Assembly: GCA_016936695.1 (NCBI GenBank)
Contig: JAFGXK010000142.1
Location: 1-8,381 of the forward strand
DNA: 8,381 nt
Reading direction: 5' to 3'
DNA from: Bacteroidales bacterium
GTDB taxonomy: Bacteria; Bacteroidota; Bacteroidia; Bacteroidales; VadinHA17
The notes under the pieces are model-generated. The model was not told where the DNA came from. It saw only the letters and a list, made by a program, of their open reading frames with translations, and ran no database searches. Both the position numbers and the translations under genes were made by a program. This document shows positions 1 through 7,834 of this stretch, one piece after another (positions within the stretch are counted from its first letter, which is position 1; each line of letters begins with the position of its first letter).

Positions 1-2942
1 AAATTTTCGCGGTTGACGATAATTTCTTTCCGTTTCACGACATTGAAGGAGTTACTGTTTCCCGCGGCGAAGTTGCGATAAACAGAAAACTCGCAGATTA
101 TCTGGATGTAAAACAGGGTGATGAGTTGATTATCAGGTTCAATTCAATCACAGACATACCGGCCGATGCACCGTTTTCTCCCGGTAAGGTGTCGAATCCA
201 TCAATTGTCCTGAAGGTTGGGAATATACTGGAACCTGCTGATGCAGGAAATTTCTCCCTGGGAATAAGTCAGCTTATTCCGTTGAACATATTCATAAACC
301 GTTCAGAACTTGTAAATGCAGAAGGCGAGATTCCTGACATCAACAGGCTCCTGTTCGACAGCCATAGCGAATTAACATCCGATTTAATATTTACCGCATT
401 CAGAAAAATAATAAGACCTGAAGATACCGGATTATCCCTCAGACCTGTTCCAGCAACTGGTGGATACGAGCTAGTCACCGACCGGATATTCATCGATCAG
501 TTTCAGGTTGATGAGATAAAAAGCAAGGTCAGTTCATCTTTTCCTGCCATTACCTATTTGGCCAACAGTATAAGCAAGGGTGAGAAATCTACTCCATATT
601 CATTCATTTCTGCTCTCGATCCTGCTTTGTATGAGGGTATACCTGCCGGCAACACCATAGTTATTAATGAATGGCTTGCGGAAGATATTGGAGCTAAAAC
701 AGGAGATACAATCCATGTAACCTGGTTTTCGCCCGATCCGATGAACCGGCTTACCGAAGAAAGCCTGGATTTCGTTGTCAGAAATATTGTTCCTATAAAT
801 GATATCTGGTCCGATTCCCTTCTGATGCCTGAGTTTCCCGGTATAGCAGGAAGCGAATCGTGCACCGACTGGGATGCCGGCGTAGAGATTGATATGGGTC
901 TTATCAGGAACAAGGATGAGGACTACTGGAACAGTTATGGGGGCACACCCAAAGCCTTTATTAGCTATGAAAAAGGCAGGGACCTTTGGGCAGGAAACTT
1001 TGGACCGGCTACATCAATACGGTTCAGGACAGAAGTCTCTGAAAAAGAAATAAGGGAGAAGCTTACAGGATCGCTCGATCCTGCACTGTCAGGATTTACT
1101 GTATCTGATCTGAGGAAAGACTCTGCAATGGCTGCCAGTAAAAGCGTTGATTTCAGCACTCTTTTCCTCGGACTTGGATTCTTTATTATCTTATCGGCCC
1201 TCATCCTTCTCATTCTGGTGGTATCAACACACTATGAATCAAAGAAAGACGAGGTTTCGACACTCTTTTCCCTGGGTTTTACAAACAGGAGGATAGAAAA
1301 ACAACTGTTTCTTGAGACGAGCCTTACAGCTTTGGCTGGAGCATTGACAGGCGCCCTGGCGGGAGGATTATTCAATATGATAATTATCAAAGCCCTGAAT
1401 TCAGTATGGCAGGGTGCCGTTCAGACAAATACACTGATTTCAAGCTTTGATGGATGGTCGTTTTTAATCGGTTTTGCTTCCACAATGGCCGTCATTCTTA
1501 TTATCCTCAAAATCAGGTCCTCCAGATTTCTCAAGCACCTCAGGGAGGCTGAAACCGGGAAAACAGTAAAACCTTCATCGAGACTTAACTTAATTGCGCT
1601 TTTAGTTTCGGCTGCTGTGACTGTAGTGGCAATAGTCCTGTCATTCATTCTGACTGATCATGCGACATTGCTTTCGTATATCGGAGGAGTTCTCATTTTC
1701 GCTTCCTTAATACTGCTCCTTCGGCAGTATTATTTAAGACCCGGACTTACCGGAGATAACATTCTCACGAACAGCGGGCAGGTTTCGGATGCTTATTATT
1801 CGTTTCATCCTTCACAGGCTATAGTTCCTGTCCTTTTTCTGGCAGCAGGACTTTTTGCAGTGATCATCACGGGAGCCAACAAAATGAGCATTAGCGACAA
1901 TACGCTTAGGCCTTCAGGCGGCACGGGAGGATATCTGCTCTGGGGTGAGTCGTCGGTTCCGCTTAAAGGTACCCTGACAAGTGATGCCGGACGGAAGGAA
2001 TTTGGTCTCGACGATCCTGAAATGGATGGACTGTCGATATTACAGGGACGAAAAACAGCGGGCAATGATGCCAGCTGTCTGAATCTGAATCATATTGCCT
2101 CTCCTCCACTGCTCGGGATCGATCACTCTGAATTTATCAGAAAAGGGTCTTTTTCATTTGCCGTGACCATGAAGGGTATAAGCGAATCAAATCCGTGGGA
2201 AACTCTGAGTAAACCTCCCGTCGACGGGACAATTTATGGTATAGCCGACCAGACCGTAATGCAATACGGTCTGATGGTGAAGGCAGGCGATACCTTGAAA
2301 ATCAGAACCGAGAGCGGACAGGTGCTGAACGTTGTTCTGTCGGCTGGATTAAAATCTTCAGTATTTCAGGGATTTGTGCTGATCGGAATTGAAAACTTCA
2401 ACAGGTATTTTCCTTCTGTAGCTGGAAGCCAGATTTTTCTGGCAGATGGACACCGGGAGATGACGGATGATTATATAAACACTCTTGGCGACCGGCTCGC
2501 AGAGTACGGTGTCCATTTCGAACCTGCAGCCGACCGTCTGGCTTCGTTTTTTGTGGTGACCAATACTTATCTGTCGGTGTTTACAATACTTGGAGGAATA
2601 GGAATGATACTCGGAGTCGCCGGGATAGGCCTGATCCTGATAAGAAATTTCAATAACCGCAGGAGGGATTTCGGACTAATGCTGGCAGAAGGTTTTTCCC
2701 TTAGGAGCATAAGAAGGATGATATTCAGCGAACACATAGTAATTCTTATTGCAGGAATTGTGACCGGTCTTGTTTCAGCTCTTGTTGCAACCAGACCCTC
2801 GCTTGTAAATGATGCTGGTCTGCCATGGAAAACAATACTGATCATGATCATTCTGATTCTCGCAACAGGCATTACCGCGCTTCTCTTTTCAGTAAGGTCT
2901 GTTAAAACGGATGCCCTCATCAGCAGGATCAGGAGGGAATAA
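1..2942 (+). CDS. ABC transporter permease with two FtsX-like modules, 5' end missing
   Basis: This is an inner-membrane permease of the MacB/FtsX type, expected to work with a separate ATPase that is not in the window. The reading frame is open from base 3, giving 979 residues before the TAA, so the start lies upstream. Residues about 1-383 are a large extracytoplasmic domain. Helices are visible at about 384-409, 441-463 and 485-503 (first FtsX module), 528-550 and 556-576 (linker pair) and 606-623. A second extracytoplasmic domain spans about 624-855, and helices at 856-880, 912-930 and 944-965 form the second FtsX module. After the first helix of each module comes a charged cytoplasmic stretch with a coupling-type motif (SLGFTNRRIEKQLF and AEGFSLRSIRRMIF). 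With one helix upstream this makes the usual ten. The substrate is unknown; lipid, lipoprotein or drug export are all possible. It is a separate transcription unit, convergent with the rhamnose operon. Confidence 0.9.
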   Translation, partial: IFAVDDNFFPFHDIEGVTVSRGEVAINRKLADYLDVKQGDELIIRFNSITDIPADAPFSPGKVSNPSIVLKVGNILEPADAGNFSLGISQLIPLNIFINRSELVNAEGEIPDINRLLFDSHSELTSDLIFTAFRKIIRPEDTGLSLRPVPATGGYELVTDRIFIDQFQVDEIKSKVSSSFPAITYLANSISKGEKSTPYSFISALDPALYEGIPAGNTIVINEWLAEDIGAKTGDTIHVTWFSPDPMNRLTEESLDFVVRNIVPINDIWSDSLLMPEFPGIAGSESCTDWDAGVEIDMGLIRNKDEDYWNSYGGTPKAFISYEKGRDLWAGNFGPATSIRFRTEVSEKEIREKLTGSLDPALSGFTVSDLRKDSAMAASKSVDFSTLFLGLGFFIILSALILLILVVSTHYESKKDEVSTLFSLGFTNRRIEKQLFLETSLTALAGALTGALAGGLFNMIIIKALNSVWQGAVQTNTLISSFDGWSFLIGFASTMAVILIILKIRSSRFLKHLREAETGKTVKPSSRLNLIALLVSAAVTVVAIVLSFILTDHATLLSYIGGVLIFASLILLLRQYYLRPGLTGDNILTNSGQVSDAYYSFHPSQAIVPVLFLAAGLFAVIITGANKMSISDNTLRPSGGTGGYLLWGESSVPLKGTLTSDAGRKEFGLDDPEMDGLSILQGRKTAGNDASCLNLNHIASPPLLGIDHSEFIRKGSFSFAVTMKGISESNPWETLSKPPVDGTIYGIADQTVMQYGLMVKAGDTLKIRTESGQVLNVVLSAGLKSSVFQGFVLIGIENFNRYFPSVAGSQIFLADGHREMTDDYINTLGDRLAEYGVHFEPAADRLASFFVVTNTYLSVFTILGGIGMILGVAGIGLILIRNFNNRRRDFGLMLAEGFSLRSIRRMIFSEHIVILIAGIVTGLVSALVATRPSLVNDAGLPWKTILIMIILILATGITALLFSVRSVKTDALISRIRRE

Positions 2943-3068
2943 AATCCTGTTTTTTGCCCACAGCGATAATATGGGGCCGGGTTCTGAAACAGATCACTCA
3001 GTTTGTAATAAATAAAACAATTAGCATTGTTCTTGCTAAAAGGCTGTAAAACCCGGAGTTCTCCTCTT
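2943..3068. other. Convergent intergenic gap between permease and rhamnose operon
   Basis: These 126 bases separate two genes that end towards each other. I see no gene here. The gap holds one small hairpin that could end the minus-strand operon (listed separately), and a 7-base inverted pair (CCGGGTT at 2977-2983, AACCCGG at 3050-3056) about 66 bases apart. I see no convincing terminator for the plus-strand permease gene. Confidence 0.6.
3003..3039 (-). terminator. Weak candidate terminator of the rhamnose operon
   Basis: Read on the minus strand, the inverted repeat TTAGCA / TGCTAA (3021-3039, 6-base arms, 7-base loop) is followed by a T-rich tract, TTGTTTTATTTATT, at about 3007-3020. It starts about 30 bases after the stop codon of the DUF2490 gene, the last gene of the operon, so the position is right. 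The stem is short and AT-rich, so it may be inefficient or accidental. Confidence 0.35.
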
Positions 3069-3740
3069 TTAAAGCTTTATGCTGTATTTGACTGAAATGA
3101 TATTCATATCAGTCCAGTCCGGAAAGAAGTCTCGCTGGAACATATATTCAAGCTCTATTGAATGCTTCTTTGAAATATTGTATTCAAAACCTCCCGTATA
3201 CCTTTGTTTGTCGACGGTTCTGTCCACATTGTCGTCGAATATTGGCAGGAAGAGTTCAACAGTCACAAACGGGTTCAGTGGGAATTTGGGAATATCGTAA
3301 GCAGTCTTGATCCTGAACCGTATATGTTCCTTTGATTCCTTGTCATTTTCGTCCTCAAAGTAGGTTTTATAACGTTGCTGGAACCTTAATCTCCCGGAAA
3401 CATCAAAGTCGCCCAATGCTGTTTTTGCCCTGAAATCAGCAAACCATTTGTGACGGGGATGATATAGTTCATCATCTTCCCTCATTTGAGTGTACCTGTA
3501 TGAAATTCCAGCCGAAAAATGCTTGTTGAATTTGTATCCCAGTCCAAAGTCTGCAAAGCCTTCTTCAATTTCTTTTGTATCATGATAAGTCCTGAGATTA
3601 ACATCCACCTCCAGATCGAGATCCTTCAGTATCTCCTTTTCGGTAGCAATGGAGTACCACATACCAAAATCCTTCTTCTGTGCAAGAGTGAAAGCCGCCA
3701 TGTTGATGAGCACAAGCATCACAAGTAGTTTCTTTTTCAT
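3069..3740 (-). CDS. DUF2490-type outer-membrane beta-barrel protein
   Basis: A 223-residue exported protein, probably a small outer-membrane beta-barrel of the DUF2490 family, whose function is not established. Residues 1-20 form a signal peptide (MKKK, then a hydrophobic run ending TLA) with Gln21 at the expected +1 position. The mature part opens with a DFGMWYS segment and continues as alternating polar/hydrophobic strands rich in Arg, Tyr, Phe and Lys, with repeated barrel-like phrases such as GLGYKFNKHFSAGISYRY near residue 70. It ends in a strand-like SVKYSIKL, as barrels often do. An in-frame TGA at 3750-3752 fixes the start. It begins 22 bases after the rhaB stop and so looks like the last gene of the rhamnose operon. 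A role in moving rhamnose or rhamno-oligosaccharides across the outer membrane is only an inference from context. There is no SusC/SusD-like feature in it. Confidence 0.82.
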   Translation of the reverse strand: MKKKLLVMLVLINMAAFTLAQKKDFGMWYSIATEKEILKDLDLEVDVNLRTYHDTKEIEEGFADFGLGYKFNKHFSAGISYRYTQMREDDELYHPRHKWFADFRAKTALGDFDVSGRLRFQQRYKTYFEDENDKESKEHIRFRIKTAYDIPKFPLNPFVTVELFLPIFDDNVDRTVDKQRYTGGFEYNISKKHSIELEYMFQRDFFPDWTDMNIISVKYSIKL

Positions 3741-3762
3741 AGGAATGTTTCAGCAATGCATC

Positions 3763-5130
3763 TCAGGCCAGGTATTCGGTTAATCCAAGATTCAGTTCCG
3801 GTTCTTTTTCGTTAAGTGACTGATATATGACCAAAGCGGCTCCCAGAGCTGTGGAATTGCTGATCATGGATGTATAAACCTTTCTGGACGAAAATGCTTT
3901 GGCAAGCAGTTTCAGGAAAATCCTGTTTTTTGCAAAACCGCCTGTTATATAGAAATTTCCTATATCATCCTTTTCGGGAAGAATCAGTTTAATAGTCTCC
4001 TGTGCAAGATCTGCAAGTTCGCTCATAAGCTGGTGGTAGGCTTCATCAAATGACTTGAAATCGAACAAGTCGATTTTCTCCCTGAATGCCCTCGATCCAG
4101 GACCGCTCTGGAAAAACGCCCTTCTGTCACCATGATACCTGTTTCCAAGCATTCGCAGCAGATCAATATCATATTTGACGTTCTTATAGAAATTCTCGGT
4201 TGTCCGGAAGTGTTCATTGAGCATCCTGACACCTATATCGTGCATATTTCCGAGGAAGAGCCTCGACGACTTAACCGGTTGCCGGGTGATACTCATATAG
4301 CAAAGGCAGTCATTATCGAGCTGTTCTACTGTCAGTTTCTCGTTGTTGAAGGGATTCATGCTGATGCACCATGTTCCTGTAGAAATAAGCAGGAATTTTC
4401 CCCTGTTGCCTGAAAAATATGGTGCCAGCGATGAAGAACTGTCATGAATGCCGATGCCCACATTAACCTTTTTCCCGTCAATAACAACCTCGGTGTAGGT
4501 TCCGACTGGAACAGGTTCCGGAAGATTAATATCATTATCAGCAATCCATGGGTGGTACTTCATGTTGTCAAAATCCCATAAACCAGTATGACAGCCTATT
4601 GATGTATGTTCCGAGCATATTTTTCCGGTCACCAGATATGACAGATACTGGGGTAAGTGAAGTGCGTACCTTACTTTGGCAAAAACTTCCGGTTTGGCGG
4701 TTTTAAGCCAGAGAATCTGAATTCCAGAATTGAGCATTCCAAGGGCAGGCGAGGCAGTTCTCCTGCAGAATTCATCCTGTCCTCCGTATCTCCTGTACAG
4801 TCGTTCGGGGATCTTCTCGTCAATCGGTTTGAGGTAGTTATATACCGGACCAATCCTCTTGCCTCTTTCATCGAGATAGACTATTGTAGCGCCATAGGTT
4901 GCAAAATTAAGGGCCGTAAGGTCATATTTGTCGGAATGGACAAGCTTTTGTATCGACTCCTCTATCCATTTCTCAACAAGTTCAATATCGTCGCACTCAA
5001 ATCCGTCATCATCGAGCCTTTCAGCAACCCTTATCTCCTGCTCCAGAACGAGCTTGAGGTTATAATCAAACAGAAGCAGTTTTTTATTGGTTTTGCCTAC
5101 ATCAAAAATCGCTATTACTTTCTCCTTCAT
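3763..5130 (-). CDS. rhaB: FGGY-family carbohydrate kinase, probable rhamnulokinase
   Basis: A 455-residue cytoplasmic sugar kinase of the FGGY/ASKHA fold, expected to phosphorylate L-rhamnulose to L-rhamnulose-1-phosphate with ATP. Visible motifs in order: an N-terminal phosphate loop DVGKTNKK (10-17); the sugar-domain segment FATYGATIVYLDERG (76-90); the catalytic-base motif GIHDSSSS with Asp230; the nucleotide-domain STGTWCIS (250-257); ITGGFAKN (395-402); and SNSTALGAALV (424-434). Length is normal for the family. The assignment to rhamnulose rests on its place between rhaA and the end of the rhamnose operon. The sequence differs from E. coli-type RhaB, which has an LGASSGR loop and a GIDTWGVDF segment, so this looks like a different FGGY branch doing the same job. 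Another ketose or deoxy-sugar substrate is possible. It lies 44 bases after rhaA; AGGA ten bases before the ATG may be a weak ribosome-binding site. Confidence 0.88.
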   Translation of the reverse strand: MKEKVIAIFDVGKTNKKLLLFDYNLKLVLEQEIRVAERLDDDGFECDDIELVEKWIEESIQKLVHSDKYDLTALNFATYGATIVYLDERGKRIGPVYNYLKPIDEKIPERLYRRYGGQDEFCRRTASPALGMLNSGIQILWLKTAKPEVFAKVRYALHLPQYLSYLVTGKICSEHTSIGCHTGLWDFDNMKYHPWIADNDINLPEPVPVGTYTEVVIDGKKVNVGIGIHDSSSSLAPYFSGNRGKFLLISTGTWCISMNPFNNEKLTVEQLDNDCLCYMSITRQPVKSSRLFLGNMHDIGVRMLNEHFRTTENFYKNVKYDIDLLRMLGNRYHGDRRAFFQSGPGSRAFREKIDLFDFKSFDEAYHQLMSELADLAQETIKLILPEKDDIGNFYITGGFAKNRIFLKLLAKAFSSRKVYTSMISNSTALGAALVIYQSLNEKEPELNLGLTEYLA

Positions 5131-5174
5131 ATTTGCTGTTTCCTGATATTCTCAAACCGGTTCTCCGAAATGTC

Positions 5175-6440
5175 TTATCTTTTATTCAGTACCCCGGTTT
5201 CGTATTTTACAATCTCTTCAATGTAATCCTGGCCTACTGGGACATTCTCCTTCATGCAGTAGTAATCCCATACAGCTCCGAATGGTTTTGTTTTCATCAG
5301 TTCCAGAAATGACAGCCTTTCGAATGTCCTTCCGTTTTCCTCGAATTTAAGCAGTGTCTGGTAAGGCTCAAGCATGGCAAACATAAAGGCCATCTGTGCC
5401 GAGCGGGTTCCGATCACATATGCTCCTATCCTGTTAAGGCTTGCATCAAAGAAATCAAGGCCAATGTTAACCCTGCTGAGGAATTTGCCTCTAATTATTT
5501 CCTGAGCAATAAGCAGGATGTCGTCATTAAAGGTAACCACATGATCGCTGTCCCACCTTACACCCCTTGTCAGGTGAAGAAGTATCTCGTCAATGTAAAG
5601 AAGAATTGAAGATATTTTGTCGCCGACCTGCTCTGTCGGATGAAAATGTCCGTTGTCGAGAGTAATTAGAGTGTTGTTCTTGACTGCATAACCCATATAG
5701 AAGTCATGAGATCCGACAACCATCGCTTCCGAACCAATACCGAACAGTTTGCTTTCAACAGAATCCTTGAGATATTTCTTCGGATATTTAACCGAGAAAA
5801 TTTCATCCAGTGATTTTTTAAGGAGTTTACGAATACCGGCGCGGTCGACAGGTGTATCCTTCGAGCCATCGGGAATCCACAGATTGTGCACTGAGGGTGT
5901 GCCCAGTTGTTTCCCCATTTCAGCGGCTATTGAGCGGCATCTTTTGTTGTGCTCAATCCAGAACTTTCTGATCTTCGGATTCTTGCTCGAAAGGGTATAT
6001 CCATCATCTGAAAGAGGATGCGAGAAGCAGGTGCAATTGAAATCGAGTCCGATCTTTCTTTTCTTTGCCCAGTCGATCCAACCCTGGAAGTGTTTTACCT
6101 CTATCTGGTCGCGATCGACAAGTTTTCCTCCGAATTCGCCGTAAATGGCATGAAGGCTCAGTCTTTGCCTGCCCGGCAGAAGCGACATTACCTTATCGAG
6201 GTCATCGCGCATCTGGGTTATGGTTTTTGCTTTTCCCGGGTAGTTGCCAGTGGCCTGGATACCTCCGCCTCCCAGTTCTGCACCTTCCTTTTCAAAACCT
6301 CCGACATCATCGGTCTGCCAGCAGTGAAGGCTTATTACAACATCGTTCATCTGCTCAATTACCTTGTCAGTATCAATTCCCAGATCAGCATATTGCGCTT
6401 TAGCAAGCTGATATGACTTCTTTATGATTTCCTTATCCAT
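5175..6440 (-). CDS. rhaA: L-rhamnose isomerase
   Basis: A 421-residue cytoplasmic isomerase converting L-rhamnose to L-rhamnulose. It matches the E. coli RhaA type along its whole length, with SLHCWQTDDV (37-46), GGIQATGNYPGKA (59-71), LDFNCTCFSHPLSDDG (132-147), LGTPSVHNLWIPDG (179-192), VESKLFGIG (228-236), LDNGHFHPTE (261-270), RWDSDHVV (295-302) and IGLDFFDASLNRI (326-338). The metal ligands known for the E. coli enzyme are all present at a constant offset of five: Glu229, Asp262, His265, His289, Asp297, Asp299 and Asp329. It should therefore be an active metal-dependent enzyme. An in-frame TAA at 6444-6446 fixes the start. It sits 41 bases after rhaM and 44 bases before the kinase. The gene is called rhaI in Bacteroides. 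Confidence 0.97.
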   Translation of the reverse strand: MDKEIIKKSYQLAKAQYADLGIDTDKVIEQMNDVVISLHCWQTDDVGGFEKEGAELGGGGIQATGNYPGKAKTITQMRDDLDKVMSLLPGRQRLSLHAIYGEFGGKLVDRDQIEVKHFQGWIDWAKKRKIGLDFNCTCFSHPLSDDGYTLSSKNPKIRKFWIEHNKRCRSIAAEMGKQLGTPSVHNLWIPDGSKDTPVDRAGIRKLLKKSLDEIFSVKYPKKYLKDSVESKLFGIGSEAMVVGSHDFYMGYAVKNNTLITLDNGHFHPTEQVGDKISSILLYIDEILLHLTRGVRWDSDHVVTFNDDILLIAQEIIRGKFLSRVNIGLDFFDASLNRIGAYVIGTRSAQMAFMFAMLEPYQTLLKFEENGRTFERLSFLELMKTKPFGAVWDYYCMKENVPVGQDYIEEIVKYETGVLNKR

Positions 6441-6481
6441 GATTTATAGTTGTTTTCATTATAAACTGAACTTTGACAGAA

Positions 6482-6805
6482 TTATTCCATGAAGAACACC
6501 TGTTCGAGTGGTATGCTGACAGGTGAATTGTCGGGATTTGTCTCCATGATATCGGCCATATACTTCCACCATTTTTTGACTATCTCCTCTGTACCCAGAT
6601 CCTGCGAGGAACTTTCACCTGATTGTTCCTGGTATGCAAAGAGTATGTTAGTCTCCTCATCATAAAAGATTGAATAATTGCCAACTCCCTGGCTTTTAAG
6701 CAACCTGACAAGCTCCGGCCAGATTTCGCTGTGCCGCTTTCTGTACTCTTCCCTGAAACCGGGATAAAGCTTCATTTTGAATGCAAACCTCTTCATTGTT
6801 TTCAT
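6482..6805 (-). CDS. rhaM: L-rhamnose mutarotase
   Basis: A 107-residue cytoplasmic mutarotase that interconverts the alpha and beta anomers of L-rhamnose, supplying the form the isomerase uses. It aligns closely with E. coli RhaM (104 residues): EEYRKRHSEIWPEL (19-32) contains the catalytic His25 and Tyr21, and KKWWKYMADIM then NPDNSPVS (about 77-97) holds the sugar-contacting Trp79-Trp80 pair and the family signature. The first ATG directly follows the TAA of rhaT with no base between; Met4 (codon 6794-6796) is an alternative start and would match the shorter E. coli N-terminus better. rhaT and rhaM are in the same reading frame, separated only by that TAA, so termination on one and initiation on the other are probably coupled. 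Confidence 0.96.
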   Translation of the reverse strand: MKTMKRFAFKMKLYPGFREEYRKRHSEIWPELVRLLKSQGVGNYSIFYDEETNILFAYQEQSGESSSQDLGTEEIVKKWWKYMADIMETNPDNSPVSIPLEQVFFME

Positions 6806-7834
6806 TTAACTTAATTTGACAACAAATGTTGACAATATCAATACGATAATCCCAATAACAAGAATCACGATTGTTCTGGTATTTACTCCCTTCCATTCTT
6901 TCAGAATTATCCCCCAGATATTGCTGATCGCGATATTCAATGCCATAAGGATGCTCCATCCGAACACGGCCATGCCTGCCGGCAGTTTGCTTGATCCCAT
7001 GCCAAAGAAGTGGAATTGAAGGAACCAGAGGAAGCCCGCCAGGAAGGTGAAGAAAAGATTGTTCAGCAGAACGCTTCCTGATGATGTATAATAGTCAGTG
7101 TATGTTTTGTTTCTGATATTAAGGTATCCGCAGTAAACCAGATTCGTGATAAAACCGCCGAAAAGAATGAAAATAAGTGTCGGATTCTTTTGAAACAGCG
7201 GATTTGTACCATGAGCAAGAGCAACATCCTCAATTGGTTTTCCGGCTTCAAAGCCAAAATTGAAACATGCGCTCATTATACCGGCAAAAATTGCAATCAA
7301 AATTCCTTTCTTGAGTGCGAACTCCTTAACTGCCGCACGCTTCTGCTCTTCTGTCATTTCCCTGCTTTTGAGGGCTCCCGCGTATCCGATGATTGCTATA
7401 CCTGCAACTGTGACAGCCACACCAACCATGGTTAGTATTCCTGCCCTCGATCCGAAAAGGTCCTGGCCTGCAACTACTGCCGGAATGATGGTTCCGAATG
7501 CCGCACACAACCCGAGAGCAACGCTCTGACCGAGAGCGACCCCCAGATAACGCAAGCTAAGTCCGAATGTAAGCCCTCCAAAACCCCATAATACACCGAA
7601 AACCATCGACATCAGCTTAGCTGACGATGGAGATTCGTTGATAATAGGTATTAATTCACCGTTTGGAACAAAGATTAAAGCAAATAACCAGGGGGTTATC
7701 AGCCATGCAGCTACACCCTGGACAATCCAGTAGGATTCCCATGACCATTCCTTTACTTTCTTCAGGGGAACATAAAAGCTGGCGGCTCCGATACTGCCAA
7801 GTGCTATTAATAGTATTCCGGCAACAGGGTTCAT
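6806..7834 (-). CDS. rhaT: L-rhamnose-proton symporter RhaT
   Basis: A 342-residue inner-membrane transporter of the RhaT family (drug/metabolite transporter superfamily), which imports L-rhamnose with protons. About ten membrane helices can be placed: 4-20, 36-55, 75-95, 100-122, 133-152, 175-195, 220-240, 258-278, 285-310 and 320-338. Shared landmarks with E. coli RhaT (344 residues) include FYVPLKKVKEWSWES (20-34), RYLGVALG (95-102), ALKSREM before the polar central loop (154-160), FLWFLQFHFF (268-277) and LKEW (311-314). An in-frame TAA at 7841-7843 fixes the start. There is no clear ribosome-binding site, as usual in Bacteroidota. It is the first gene of the operon and divergent from the rhamnosidase, so its promoter must lie in the 126-base gap. 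The Bacteroides equivalent is called RhaP. Confidence 0.95.
   Translation of the reverse strand: MNPVAGILLIALGSIGAASFYVPLKKVKEWSWESYWIVQGVAAWLITPWLFALIFVPNGELIPIINESPSSAKLMSMVFGVLWGFGGLTFGLSLRYLGVALGQSVALGLCAAFGTIIPAVVAGQDLFGSRAGILTMVGVAVTVAGIAIIGYAGALKSREMTEEQKRAAVKEFALKKGILIAIFAGIMSACFNFGFEAGKPIEDVALAHGTNPLFQKNPTLIFILFGGFITNLVYCGYLNIRNKTYTDYYTSSGSVLLNNLFFTFLAGFLWFLQFHFFGMGSSKLPAGMAVFGWSILMALNIAISNIWGIILKEWKGVNTRTIVILVIGIIVLILSTFVVKLS

Noticed and set aside
126..2942. A TTG at 126 as the start of the permease
   Set aside because: The frame is open upstream to base 3 and the translated upstream part (AINRKLADYLDVKQGDEL) is typical permease sequence, so the gene simply enters from the left edge.
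2977..3056. CCGGGTT / AACCCGG as a large bidirectional terminator
   Set aside because: Arms of only seven bases lie about 66 bases apart and no T-tract follows on the plus strand, so it cannot be told from chance.
3055..3070. GGAG-TT-CTCC followed by TCTTTT as a plus-strand terminator for the permease
   Set aside because: The loop would be two bases and the stem four, too small to form a stable hairpin.
4657..5226. A 189-codon plus-strand open frame opposite the kinase and the end of rhaA
   Set aside because: It is antisense to two clearly recognised genes, resembles no family I know, and is explained by codon bias of the real genes.
5749..6416. Three overlapping plus-strand frames of 112-132 codons opposite rhaA
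   Set aside because: All are antisense to a highly conserved isomerase; their sequences are shadows without family resemblance.
6696..6959. An 87-codon minus-strand frame across the rhaT-rhaM junction
   Set aside because: It overlaps the well-supported ends of both genes in another frame and shows no recognisable protein features.
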